In this document: positions 51,180 to 59,666 of the stretch, in pieces
Layout of the letters: every line of letters starts with the position of its first letter
Numbering within the stretch: position 1 is the stretch's first letter
Assembly (NCBI RefSeq): GCF_004349135.1
Contig: NZ_SMFN01000013.1
Span: forward strand, 43,124 to 107,123
Direction: 5' to 3'
Length of the DNA: 64,000 nucleotides
From: Flavobacterium sandaracinum
GTDB taxonomy: Bacteria > Bacteroidota > Bacteroidia > Flavobacteriales > Flavobacteriaceae
The notes under the pieces: model-generated
What the model was told of the DNA's origin: nothing
The model's database searches: none
What the model saw: the letters and a program-made list of their open reading frames with translations, nothing else
Made by a program: the position numbers and the translations under genes

Positions 51180-52343
51180 ATGAAAAAAATAATTCTATTA
51201 CTTTCGGCAGCTGTTGTTTTAATATCTTGTAGCAAAGTTGGCAAAGACGAGTACATCATTACAGGAACTGCAACAGGAATTGAAAATGGTAAAACAATTA
51301 TCTTAGAAACACAAGATGCAACGGGAATGATGTTACCAAAAGATACTGTAAAAGTTGAAAATGGGAAATTTGAAATGAAAGGAACAATAACTGAACCTTC
51401 ATTTTACACGATTCAATTAGAAGGAGCACAAGCTAAAATACCTTTTATACTTGAAAATGGCGAAGTAACTATTGCTATTAATAAAGATAGTATTCAAAAA
51501 TCGAAAGTATCAGGAACTTACAATAATGATGAGTATGTAACTTTCAATGAGGAAATCACTAAAGTTCAAAAGAAACTAATGGATTTTCAAAATAAAAATA
51601 TGGAAGCTATGAATGCTGCGCAACAAACTAAAGATACTGTTGTTATCAATAGTTTGATGAAAGAATTTGCAAAAATTCAAGAAGAAGTTGGTGTTGCTTC
51701 AAAAGCAAAATATGTTTCTTACGCCGAAACACATCCAAAATCATTTATTTCTGCTTTAATCATTCAAGGAATGTTAAATGATCCAACTGCTGATGTTGCA
51801 AAATCTGAAAAATTATACAACGGGTTAGAAGAATCATTGAAAAAAACTAAACCAGGTATAGCAATAAAAACTAAACTAGCTGAAATCAAAGCACCTGCGG
51901 CTGTTGGAGCAACTGCCCCAACAACGGACGGTAAATGAAGAGCCGATTTTTCCGCTCCTAATCCAGAAGGAAAAATAACATCTTTAAAAGAAAGTTTAGG
52001 TAAAGTAACAATAATTGATTTCTGGGCATCTTGGTGTGGTCCATGCCGTCAAGAAAACCCCAATGTTGTAGCAATTTACAAGGAATTTCACAGCAAAGGA
52101 CTCAACATTATTGGTGTTTCTTTAGATAAAGATGCCAAGGCTTGGAAAGAAGCCATTGCAAAAGATAAATTAACTTGGACCCAAGTTTCAAATTTAAAAT
52201 TTTGGGATGAACCTATTGCAGCACAATACAAAGTGGAATCTATTCCTGCTACGTTTATTTTAGATGCATCAGGACATGTAGTCGCAAAAGATTTAAGAGG
52301 TGATGCGCTTCGAGCAAAAATAGTAGAACTTTTAGCAAAATAA
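51180..52343 (+). pseudogene. DUF4369-thioredoxin (TlpA-like) lipoprotein gene with in-frame TGA
   Basis: One frame of 388 codons, interrupted once by TGA at 51936-51938. Before it: lipoprotein signal (VVLISCSKVG, Cys at about 17) and a DUF4369 domain (about 22-120) plus helices, residues 1-252. After it, in the same frame: a complete thioredoxin domain with IIDFWASWCGPCRQENPNVV (active CxxC), GVSLDKDAKAWKEAI and cis-Pro IPATFI, ending at 52341-52343. The family normally is one protein that reduces periplasmic disulfides. As it stands only the non-catalytic half would be made. Sequencing error is possible. Confidence 0.88.
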
Positions 52344-52364
52344 ACAACTTCTTTGATAGAAAAT

Positions 52365-52393
52365 AAAAAAATCTCCCTAGTGGAGATTTTTTT
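52365..52393 (+). terminator. Terminator after the thioredoxin gene
   Basis: 12-bp perfect stem (52365-52376 and 52382-52393) with a 5-nt loop, A-run before and T-run after. Lies 22 bp past the TAA at 52343. Confidence 0.88.
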
Positions 52394-52517
52394 ATTTTAT
52401 TCAATACCAATACATTAAAAATAATACTGAAATTAAGTGCAAATTTAGTTTGGAAACTTCAAAACTGTTTCTATATTTGCACCCGGTTAGCACAATAAGC
52501 AATGCTTGTTGAGACTT

Positions 52518-52601
52518 GGGGAGATACTCAAGCGGCCAACGAGGGCAGACTGTAAATCTGCTGTGTAAACTTCGCAGGTTCGAATCCTGCTCTCCCCACC
52601 A
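52518..52601 (+). tRNA. tRNA-Tyr (GTA), CCA encoded
   Basis: 84 nt. Acceptor stem GGGGAGA/TCTCCCC (52518-52524, 52591-52597), discriminator A and encoded CCA (52599-52601). Anticodon stem GCAGA/TCTGC around CTGTAAA, anticodon GTA. Long variable arm, TΨC loop GGTTCGAATCC. Its 3' end (52577-52593) is duplicated at 17273-17289. An integrase gene starts 290 bp downstream, so it is the likely integration target of the element to the right. Confidence 0.97.
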
Positions 52602-52667
52602 AAAGGGTAAAAGAAGCAAAAAGGCAACTTTTTCAATCTTTTCAAAAACCCGCAAAAAACGTGGTAA

Positions 52668-52700
52668 AACCTGCAAATCCAAGGATTCGCAGGTTTTTTT
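52668..52700 (+). terminator. Terminator downstream of tRNA-Tyr
   Basis: 13-bp stem with one mismatch (52668-52680 and 52683-52695), 2-nt loop, then T-run. The second arm contains TTCGCAGGTT, the same ten bases as the tRNA T-arm side (52571-52580). Ends the tRNA transcript and shields the integrase. Confidence 0.75.
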
Positions 52701-52890
52701 ATTTTAAAGCACTTTTCAATATTTATAAAAACGCTCAAAGTTTCTATGGCAAAATCGTGGCACATTACCGTGTTCACAAAATGTGCCACAGAATACCACT
52801 TAAACACTAGTAAATACAGAGGTTAACGAGGTTAACGACTTGTTTTTTTGATGCTATAATTCTACATTTATTAATCTAAAAAGTTGAATT

Positions 52891-54201
52891 ATGTTAGAGA
52901 GCAGCTTTGGGTTGGTTTTCTTTTTGAAAATCCCCCGCAATGAAAGTAAAATTAGAACAGTTTATCTTAGAATAACTGTAGATGGAATCCCTAAGGAAAC
53001 ATCCACCAAACGAAAATGGGACAGCGCCCGCTGGGACCAGAAAACCGAAAGGGCTATCGGCACCAAAGAAGATGCGAGATCCCTTAACTTTTTTCTGGAT
53101 TCACTGATTTTAAAAATCAATGAATACAAGACCGACATCATGTACAGCGGAAAACCAATAACTTCCCAAAAGATCATGGATTACATATTAGGAAACGTTA
53201 CTCCAAGGGTTAAAGTACTGGAAGAATTTCAAAAACATAATGATGAAATGACTGCCTTACTGGGAAAAGGATATGCTAAAGGAACTCTTGATCGTTTTAC
53301 TATTACGATAAATCATTTAAGGTCATTTATTAGATTTAAATTTAATGCTGATGATATTGAATTTACAGATCTAAATCTTGAATTTATTAAGGACTTTGAG
53401 TTTTACCTGAGAACAGTTCGAAATTGCAGCAACAATACCACGCTTAAATACATTGCTAATTTCAAAAAAATTGTCATTCGTGCAATCGATAAGGAAGTCA
53501 TCCTAAAAGACCCTTTTAAAAACTTTAAAAGCCGAAAAACCAAAATAGTTAAGAAACCTCTTTCCACACAAGAACTGTATGAATTGGAACGGCATTATTT
53601 TACCACAGAAAGACTTAATGTTGTCAGAGATGTATTTGTATTCCAATGTTACACGGGATTGGCTTATATCGACGCATATCAATTAAAAAAAACCGATATC
53701 AAAGATGGTATTGACGGGAATTCTTGGATAATGTCTGAAAGACAAAAAACGGGTTCTCCTACCAATGTCCCACTATTGCCTCAAGCACTCAAAATAATTA
53801 AAAAATATAAAGAACACCCTCTGTGCTTACAGCGTGGCACAGTTTTACCAGTTTCTTCCAACCAGAAAATGAACGAGTATCTTAAAGAGATTGCGACTCT
53901 ATGCGGTTTTCCCTTCACATTAAATACACATATGGCACGTCGAACCTTTGGAAGTACAGTTACATTAAACAATAATGTCCCCATTAATGTAGTTAAAGAA
54001 ATGCTAGGCCATGCGTCTGTTAAACAGACGGAAGCCTATGCCATTACAGAACAGGCAACCATTGGACGCGAAATGTCACTGCTCAATAAAAGACTGTCTA
54101 AAACGTCCTTTAAGATGTCCAAAGTAGATCTGGCTGTACTTTCAAGATTAGAAAAAGATATAAAAACAATTAAGGAAAAATACAATATACCCTCATCTTA
54201 A
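52891..54201 (+). CDS. Tyrosine recombinase (integrase) of the tRNA-Tyr element
   Basis: 436 residues. N-terminal arm-binding domain (about 1-90; RTVYLRITVDGIPKETSTKR), SAM-like core-binding domain (about 105-205), and a catalytic domain with THMARRTFGSTVTLNNNVPI (His-x-x-Arg), MLGHASVKQTEAYA (GH box and Tyr nucleophile). The region around the first catalytic Arg reads CYTGLAYIDAYQL, with no Arg in the usual place, as in CTnDOT-type integrases. Located 290 bp from the tRNA-Tyr 3' end, which is probably its attachment site. Confidence 0.92.
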   Translation: MLESSFGLVFFLKIPRNESKIRTVYLRITVDGIPKETSTKRKWDSARWDQKTERAIGTKEDARSLNFFLDSLILKINEYKTDIMYSGKPITSQKIMDYILGNVTPRVKVLEEFQKHNDEMTALLGKGYAKGTLDRFTITINHLRSFIRFKFNADDIEFTDLNLEFIKDFEFYLRTVRNCSNNTTLKYIANFKKIVIRAIDKEVILKDPFKNFKSRKTKIVKKPLSTQELYELERHYFTTERLNVVRDVFVFQCYTGLAYIDAYQLKKTDIKDGIDGNSWIMSERQKTGSPTNVPLLPQALKIIKKYKEHPLCLQRGTVLPVSSNQKMNEYLKEIATLCGFPFTLNTHMARRTFGSTVTLNNNVPINVVKEMLGHASVKQTEAYAITEQATIGREMSLLNKRLSKTSFKMSKVDLAVLSRLEKDIKTIKEKYNIPSS

Positions 54202-54237
54202 TTCATATTTGGAAAAAAAATAAATAGTAAAACAAAG

Positions 54238-54271
54238 AGGTTATCTCACTAGTTATGAGATAACCTTTTTT
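54238..54271. terminator. Bidirectional terminator between integrase and HTH genes
   Basis: 11-bp stem AGGTTATCTCA/TGAGATAACCT with a 7-nt loop and T-run. It overlaps the last codons and stop (54249-54251) of the convergent small gene. Confidence 0.85.
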
Positions 54272-54569
54272 CATGTAATTCAACTTCACTCCTATAGTCT
54301 GGATGGTATGAGGGGCTGTACTTGAAATATCCAAAATCTTGAAGCTGTTTAAAGTATTTATGGTATGTTGGCAGTGTATTTATGTGCGACAATGCCATTA
54401 TTTTACTACGACTAACTTTGATTCTCTGCCATTGTCTCTGCCTGTAACCTAAATTTAGAATTGCCGCTAAAATGGCCAGATGCCAAACATTAAGCCTTGG
54501 ATCGTCCATACAAATGGATAAATAGTTCATGATTTGGTCTTCACTTGGTTTATTTGTCTGATTCATCAT
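54249..54569 (-). CDS. Winged-helix-like regulatory protein of the element
   Basis: 106 residues, with NVWHLAILAAILNLGYRQRQ and RIKVSRSKIMALSHINTLPT followed by YHKYFKQLQDFGYFKYSPSY, a replication-initiator or transcription-factor-like winged helix seen beside integrases in Bacteroidetes elements. The start overlaps the previous gene by 20 bp. Probably regulates excision or transfer; not demonstrated. Confidence 0.75.
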   Translation of the reverse strand: MMNQTNKPSEDQIMNYLSICMDDPRLNVWHLAILAAILNLGYRQRQWQRIKVSRSKIMALSHINTLPTYHKYFKQLQDFGYFKYSPSYHPDYRSEVELHEKRLSHN

Positions 54570-54828
54570 TAAAAAGTTTCTGAAGATCTTCTTTATTGTA
54601 ATAATACGAGCCCAGAACTTTTTTAAATCGGACTTTCTGTGTCACTCTGAGATTCTGCACTGAACCTGCAGAGATATCCAGCAGCTTTTTGACAGCCTTA
54701 CTTTTGAGCCATTCTGGCTGTACTAATTCCGTTTGCGTAGGAGTGGTCTCTTGAACTATAATGCGCATTTTATCTAATAATTGCAGACCAAACTGCCTTA
54801 AATCTTCTTTTGTTATAATTTCTTCCAT
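54550..54828 (-). CDS. HTH_17 DNA-binding protein of the element
   Basis: 92 residues. The C-terminal MerR/excisionase-type helix-turn-helix (WLKSKAVKKLLDISAGSVQN and KKVLGSYYYNKEDLQKLFND) follows a helical N-terminus. Small proteins of this type next to integrases act as excision factors. First gene of a two-gene leftward operon. Confidence 0.82.
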   Translation of the reverse strand: MEEIITKEDLRQFGLQLLDKMRIIVQETTPTQTELVQPEWLKSKAVKKLLDISAGSVQNLRVTQKVRFKKVLGSYYYNKEDLQKLFNDESDK

Positions 54829-55136
54829 AACATTTTTTTAAAAATTTGACTGTTGCATATTTTCATTTACCAAAAAATAAATTCTGCTTTTTTGATTTCT
54901 TTTTTTTAATCGGTACAACTACTAAATTATTAGAATGATACAGAAATAATCAATCTTCGGCTTTAAAAGGAGATTCTTGGCTATGATTGTCTGTTCATCA
55001 ACTCTTGGCAATTAATCTATAGTAAAGGCTACTTCAAAAATACTTTCAAAAACGAGCCTTAAGCAAACGAATCATCCTCGGGTTGAAGAAAACCTTCAGC
55101 GATAGTATTTTGTAATTTTTGCCGAGAGTTTTTTTG
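54829..55136. other. Non-coding region left of att-like unit 3
   Basis: About 300 bp, AT-rich; no gene. It contains a weak inverted sequence caaccttcag/ctgaagg-like at 55084-55100 and otherwise nothing clear. It is the outside flank of the att-like core at 55137. Confidence 0.4.
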
Positions 55137-55297
55137 CAATTTTCTGTATTGGCAAATAACAGGACAAAATAACGCAAAACAAAACAAAGAATCCCAGTTA
55201 AAATGTTATAAAATAACATTTTAACTGGGATTTATCTTTCTGTTTATTTAGTTTTATTTACAGAGAGTTTGTTCTTTTTTGTACCATTATTGTACCA
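55137..55297 (+). other. Att-like unit 3: core and right arm
   Basis: Core at 55137-55159 starting ATTTTCTGTATTGG, then TTGTACCA-N3-TTGTACCA at 55279-55297, 94 bp before the xis-like gene. The arrangement equals the right half of the unit at 18626-18751 before the orphan xis-like gene. Suggests the site recognised by the neighbouring integrase. Confidence 0.6.
55190..55232. repeat. Perfect 20-bp-stem hairpin inside att-like unit 3
   Basis: Arms 55190-55209 and 55213-55232 are exact reverse complements around AAA. It lies between the core and the arm pair. A modest T-rich stretch follows (tttatctttctg), so it could end transcripts entering from the left, or may be a structural part of the attachment region. 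The corresponding region at 18650-18730 has no such hairpin. Confidence 0.8.
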
Positions 55298-55390
55298 CTT
55301 AAAAAAAAATCCAACTTGGGAATTTTTTAGGCGAAATTATGACACAATTAGAGACGCTTAGACACAATGGGACACAAAATTAGTCATATT

Positions 55391-55954
55391 ATGAGTTCTA
55401 AAATTGAGGTTATCAGAATTTGCGAGTACTGCAAAAAGCAGTTCACAGCCAGAACAACGCGTACAAGATATTGTTCACACATTTGCAACAGCAGAGGATA
55501 TAAATCAATCGTGCGCAACGGAAAACTAGAAAAAAGCAATAGCGAAACAGTTCAGCTATTAAACACAGATTTGGAAAAAATAAAGCCGCTAGAGTTTCTA
55601 AAAATTACTCAGGCAAGCCTTCTTTTTGGAATCAGCCGGAGTACTATTTATAGGTTAATTAACAATGGACATTTGGACATTGGAAAGTTCGGCAAAAGAA
55701 CAGTTATCCGACGATGCGATCTTGAATCTTTTTTTGCTATTCCCATACAGGATGTAACCTTGAGTACTGGTCACCAATTTCCTGGATTTGACAATTGCTA
55801 TACAATAACAGAAATTCAACAGAAGTACAATATTTCTTCAGGGGCACTCTATCTTTTGATTCAGCGACAGGGCATAGTTAAATATTCCGTTGGAAAATTT
55901 AACTATGTAGCCAAACAGGATATTGATATAATTTTTAATGACGTGAGAAGATGA
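55391..55954 (+). CDS. Zinc-finger/HTH excisionase-like protein
   Basis: 187 residues from the ATG at 55391 (MSSKIEVIRICEYCKKQFTA); 55367 is an alternative, but the orphan paralogue at 19163 also begins MSS. Zinc-binding CxxC...CxxxC (CEYCKKQF, YCSHICNSRGYK), then two HTH units: FLKITQASLLFGISRSTIYR and YTITEIQQKYNISSGALYLL. Its stop overlaps the integrase start (ATGA), so both are made together. Likely directionality factor or regulator for that integrase. Confidence 0.85.
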   Translation: MSSKIEVIRICEYCKKQFTARTTRTRYCSHICNSRGYKSIVRNGKLEKSNSETVQLLNTDLEKIKPLEFLKITQASLLFGISRSTIYRLINNGHLDIGKFGKRTVIRRCDLESFFAIPIQDVTLSTGHQFPGFDNCYTITEIQQKYNISSGALYLLIQRQGIVKYSVGKFNYVAKQDIDIIFNDVRR

Positions 55955-57093
55955 AAAATGTAAATGTTACGCTAAGAAAGAGAAAGCTGCCTAGTGGAAA
56001 GATCACATTATATCTTGATTTTTTTCCCGCAGTCTATAACCCTAAAATCCGTGAATTCTCACGAAGAGAATATTTAGGCTTATATCTCGTTTCAAATCCC
56101 AAAAGCAATATGGATAGAGAAATGAATTTAGAGAATCTGTGCAAGGCTGAAATTATATGTGCAAATAGGCTAAATGAACTGAACAAGTTGCAAATCTATA
56201 CTCCGTTCGAGCAGGAGCGTCTTCGTCTGATTGAGATTGGTGAAAAATCATTTCTTCAGTTTTTAAAAGAGACAGCAGAAAGTAAAATTGGAATTAACAG
56301 TGATATCTGGAAGTACGCGATTATTCACTTTGAGATGTTCCTTAAGAATGAGGATATAATAATGCGGGAAATAGACGTAACCGTTATAGAAGATTTTAGA
56401 GAATATATCTTGAACGCAAAAAGTCTACGGAGAAAAAACCAGTTCTTAGCCCAAAACACTGCCCTATCTTATTTTAACAAGATCAAAGCAACTCTTAAAA
56501 AAGCGTACAAAAAAGGATTATTGCAAACAGATGTTAATGCAATGGTTGAAAGTATCAAGGAACAGGAGTCTCAAAGAAATTTCTTAACAATGGAAGAAGC
56601 TTCAAGGTTGTTCAGTACGCCGTGTAAAAAAGATATTGTCAAGCGCGTCAGTATGTTTTCTCTACTAACAGGAATGCGATATTCTGATATTTCTAAACTT
56701 ACATGGGATGAAGTACAGTACAGTAAAAATGAAGGATATTATATACGATTTAAGCATCAGAAAACTAACAGACCATCAACCAATCCCATTTCCGAGGAAG
56801 CACTTGAATTCCTAGGAGAAAAAAGAGTGGATCAAGGCAAAATCTTTTTAGATTTAAAGAAATGGGATTTTGATCGCTTGATACCTATTTGGGTTAAAGA
56901 TGCAGGTATTGAAAAACATATAACATTTCACTGCTTTCGCCATACGTATGCAACATTACAAATGGCAGCAGGGACAGATATTTTTACTGTATCTAAAATG
57001 CTGGGACACAAAAATATAAAGACAACGCAGATATATACAAAAATAATTGACGAGAAAAAGCGCGAAACAATAAATAAAATATCATTTAAGTAA
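55951..57093 (+). CDS. Tyrosine recombinase paired with the xis-like gene
   Basis: 380 residues. N-terminal arm-binding region, SAM-like domain (about 100-190), catalytic domain with SLLTGMRYSDISKLTWDEV (first Arg), TFHCFRHTYATLQMAAGTDI (His-x-x-Arg), MLGHKNIKTTQIYTKII (GH and Tyr). All residues needed for catalysis are present. Couples translationally to the upstream gene. Candidate recombinase for the 22-bp core and TTGTACCA arms, and possibly for the defence island in trans. Confidence 0.92.
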   Translation: MKNVNVTLRKRKLPSGKITLYLDFFPAVYNPKIREFSRREYLGLYLVSNPKSNMDREMNLENLCKAEIICANRLNELNKLQIYTPFEQERLRLIEIGEKSFLQFLKETAESKIGINSDIWKYAIIHFEMFLKNEDIIMREIDVTVIEDFREYILNAKSLRRKNQFLAQNTALSYFNKIKATLKKAYKKGLLQTDVNAMVESIKEQESQRNFLTMEEASRLFSTPCKKDIVKRVSMFSLLTGMRYSDISKLTWDEVQYSKNEGYYIRFKHQKTNRPSTNPISEEALEFLGEKRVDQGKIFLDLKKWDFDRLIPIWVKDAGIEKHITFHCFRHTYATLQMAAGTDIFTVSKMLGHKNIKTTQIYTKIIDEKKRETINKISFK

Positions 57094-57262
57094 AAATTTT
57101 AATACTGAATAAATCAAGAACATTAATGTTTTATTTTTACTTTATAGCTACCATTTCAAACTCTTTAAACTTCGAAAACAGATGATTTTATATTGTAGAA
57201 TTTTTAGAAAATGGAAAAAGCCTTTACTTAAACCATTTGATATTTAGAATAACAATGATTGT

Positions 57263-57291
57263 AAGCAGAACTTAACGGTTCTGCTTTTTTT
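57263..57291 (+). terminator. Terminator downstream of the integrase
   Basis: 9-bp stem AAGCAGAAC/GTTCTGCTT (57263-57271 and 57278-57286) with a 6-nt loop and T-run. About 170 bp after the integrase stop. Confidence 0.85.
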
Positions 57292-57899
57292 ATGCCCACA
57301 CTTTTTATCCCCAAAGCACATTTATTTCCTTTACTCACCCCCTTCGCATAAAAGAGCTTTGGTTGGATATACTGAAAAACATATTCAAAAATTTAGAAAA
57401 AACCCTAGTCAAAATTTTCCAATATCTTTTTAGTGGCTTTCATAGCCACCAACACTTAAACATAGTTAAAAATTCTGCCAGATAAATGCTGGTTTTGTAA
57501 TTACATAGACCATTTCTTAATGCCTTTTCCATTGGCTTCCACAAGGTTTTTATTCAATAGCCAGTATGCTGTTTTGTCCCATTTCAAGAGCAAAGGTATT
57601 TCCGTGTTCTTTACGCAACATCAAGGTCAAGCCCTGCGGGTTTGCCAAAAAATCTCCACCCATTCGGGTCGTATTTTTTGTCAAAACCTTGCTGCTGCTA
57701 AACACGAACCTTTTATGCTCGTGAAACGAAACAAAGCATACTCCGGCTCTTTAGACGAATAAAAAAAATGTCAGAAACGAAAATATACAGCATTAGAAAT
57801 GGTAAAAGAGAAACGAAACTTCAGAACCTCCTCTCATTACCGAATAAATTAAAAAAAATAAAATCAGTACAAATTTAATAACTCAAAAAAGTAGAAATC
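57292..57899. other. Gene-free region before the SSB-PRTRC operon
   Basis: About 600 bp with a small hairpin GTGGCT/AGCCAC at 57433-57449. An 80-codon ORF at 57520-57762 has no recognisable domain and is not called, although comparable sequences often precede ssb in such elements. May hold the transfer-region promoter or an origin; not shown. Confidence 0.45.
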
Positions 57900-58292
57900 A
57901 TGAACATCACAGGACGATTGACGAGAGATGCGGAAGTACGCACAACGTCACAGCAAAAACAAGTAGTAAACTTTTCAGTAGCAATCAACGACAGCTACCG
58001 TAACAAACAGGGCGAACGCATAGACCAGACGACCTATTTCGACTGCTCCTATTGGATAAGCCCAAACGTAGCCTTGCTACTCACAAAAGGCACTTTGGTA
58101 GAACTATCGGGAAGAGTAAGTACAAGAGCGTGGACAGGTAATGACGGAGAATTAAGAGCAGGACTGAATTTTCATACCTCACAAATCAAACTACACGGAG
58201 GCAGTAGAAAGACTGATACCGTACAAGCTACTGTGCAAACTGAAAGTAACAAAACTACAAAACAAGGTACGGAAAACGACCTCCCATTTTAA
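57900..58292 (+). CDS. ssb: Single-stranded DNA-binding protein of the element
   Basis: 130 residues. An OB fold with MNITGRLTRDAEVRTTSQQK, VNFSVAINDSYRNKQGERID, YFDCSYW and ALLLTKGTLVELSGRVSTRA, an acidic/hydrophobic tail ending NDLPF, the SSB interaction tip. Probably coats the transferred strand during conjugation or replication. First of a run of transfer-associated genes. Confidence 0.93.
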   Translation: MNITGRLTRDAEVRTTSQQKQVVNFSVAINDSYRNKQGERIDQTTYFDCSYWISPNVALLLTKGTLVELSGRVSTRAWTGNDGELRAGLNFHTSQIKLHGGSRKTDTVQATVQTESNKTTKQGTENDLPF

Positions 58293-58336
58293 CAACGAGT
58301 ATTTAATCATTTTTCAAACTATAAATTTTAAGCATT

Positions 58337-59410
58337 ATGGCACATAATATCAATTTCAACGAGAGAACAGGACGTTATTCATTCTTTAGCGTTCAACAAA
58401 AAGCGTGGCACGGTTTAGGGCAAATCGTAGAGCAGTACCCAACGAGCGAGGAAGCTATAAAACATGCAGGGTTAGATTACGAAGTTGTAAAAAGACCTTT
58501 ATATACTAATGGCTCAGGAATTATTCAAATAACCGAGGGTATTGTTATGCAAGATACTGAAATTGAAGTTCCTAACTATTTTGCCAACATCCGTAACGAT
58601 AACAACGCAGTATTGGGCGTGGTGGGTAAAGATTACCACATCGTACAAAACCGTGAAGCATTCAATTTCTTTGATGCTATTGTAGGAGGTGGCGAGGGTA
58701 TTCTGTATGAAACCGCAGGAGCGTTAGGCAACGGAGAGCGCATATTTATCACAGCCAAATTGCCCGACTATATCCGTGTAGGTAATGGCGATGATGTAAC
58801 AGAAAAGTACATTTTCTTAACTACTTCGCACGATGGTAGCGGAAGTATCACAGCCGCATTTACACCTGTTAGAATAGTTTGCCAAAATACGTTGAATGCT
58901 TCGCTACGTAGTATGACCAATGTAGTTCGTATAAAACATACTTCGGGAGCAAAACAACGTATCGAAAACGCCCATAAAATTATGGGACTAGCGAACACTT
59001 TGAGCAACCAATTAGAGAATATTTTTAATGAGTGGGCAAGCGTAAAAGTTACAGACCGAGAAGTAAGAAAGCTAATCCAATTGGCACTTTGCCCGAATAA
59101 AGAAACGCTTGAGTTAATTAAAGAAGGTGCAGAAGATGAAATTTCAACCTTATTTAAAAACACCGTTGACGATGCTTTTTCTTACGCAATGATGAGCGAC
59201 ACGCAACAAATGGACACTACAAAAGGAACATTGTTCGGAGCATACAATGCCGTTACAGGATACTATCAGAATGTACGCAATTACAAAAATGATGAAGCCA
59301 AGTTGCAGAGTATTGTATTGGGTGGAACAGCTCAACTCAAATCTCAAAAAGCATTTGAATTGTGTACCGCCTTTGCATTGGACGGTGCGGAAATCTTAAA
59401 CCTCAATTAA
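58337..59410 (+). CDS. DUF932 (phage/plasmid-like) protein
   Basis: 357 residues. Begins MAHNINFNERTGRYSFFSVQ with AWHGLGQIVEQYPTSEEAIK, then VVGKDYHIVQNREAFNFFDA and TPVRIVCQNTLNASLRS, the conserved blocks of the DUF932/TIGR03299 family found on plasmids, phages and conjugative elements. Function unknown. 44 bp after ssb. Confidence 0.92.
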   Translation: MAHNINFNERTGRYSFFSVQQKAWHGLGQIVEQYPTSEEAIKHAGLDYEVVKRPLYTNGSGIIQITEGIVMQDTEIEVPNYFANIRNDNNAVLGVVGKDYHIVQNREAFNFFDAIVGGGEGILYETAGALGNGERIFITAKLPDYIRVGNGDDVTEKYIFLTTSHDGSGSITAAFTPVRIVCQNTLNASLRSMTNVVRIKHTSGAKQRIENAHKIMGLANTLSNQLENIFNEWASVKVTDREVRKLIQLALCPNKETLELIKEGAEDEISTLFKNTVDDAFSYAMMSDTQQMDTTKGTLFGAYNAVTGYYQNVRNYKNDEAKLQSIVLGGTAQLKSQKAFELCTAFALDGAEILNLN

Positions 59411-59460
59411 ATAACTATAGGCTACCGCCTTAAGCGGTGGTAGCCTACCATAAAACAGCT

Positions 59461-59655
59461 ATGAACGTAACAGACATAAATGGTTGCCAAATCGAAGTAA
59501 CAGATTTAAAGGAAGCTATAAAAATAGCAAGGCGATACAAAGAATATAACCACCAGGACAGCAATTTTTCGGAGTTTGACAAAAGACAAATAACCTATTG
59601 GTCAGATATGTACGAAAAACTAAGAGCAATCAATACGCAATTAACAACATCTTAA
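59461..59655 (+). CDS. Small element-encoded protein
   Basis: 64 residues from the ATG at 59461 (MNVTDINGCQIEVTDLKEAI); the frame extends to 59437, but that reading overlaps nothing useful. Helical, charged. Frequently seen between DUF932 and PRTRC genes and sometimes misnamed after ketoacyl-ACP synthase, which it does not resemble. Function unknown. Confidence 0.7.
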   Translation: MNVTDINGCQIEVTDLKEAIKIARRYKEYNHQDSNFSEFDKRQITYWSDMYEKLRAINTQLTTS

Positions 59656-59666
59656 ATTTTATAGCA

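Noticed and set aside
51936..51938. TGA as selenocysteine codon
   Set aside because: No reason for Sec between the two domains, family residues there are not Cys, and no SECIS-like stem was seen.
57520..57762. 80-codon ORF before ssb
   Set aside because: No domain, signal or leader; sequence looks like structured non-coding DNA of the transfer region.
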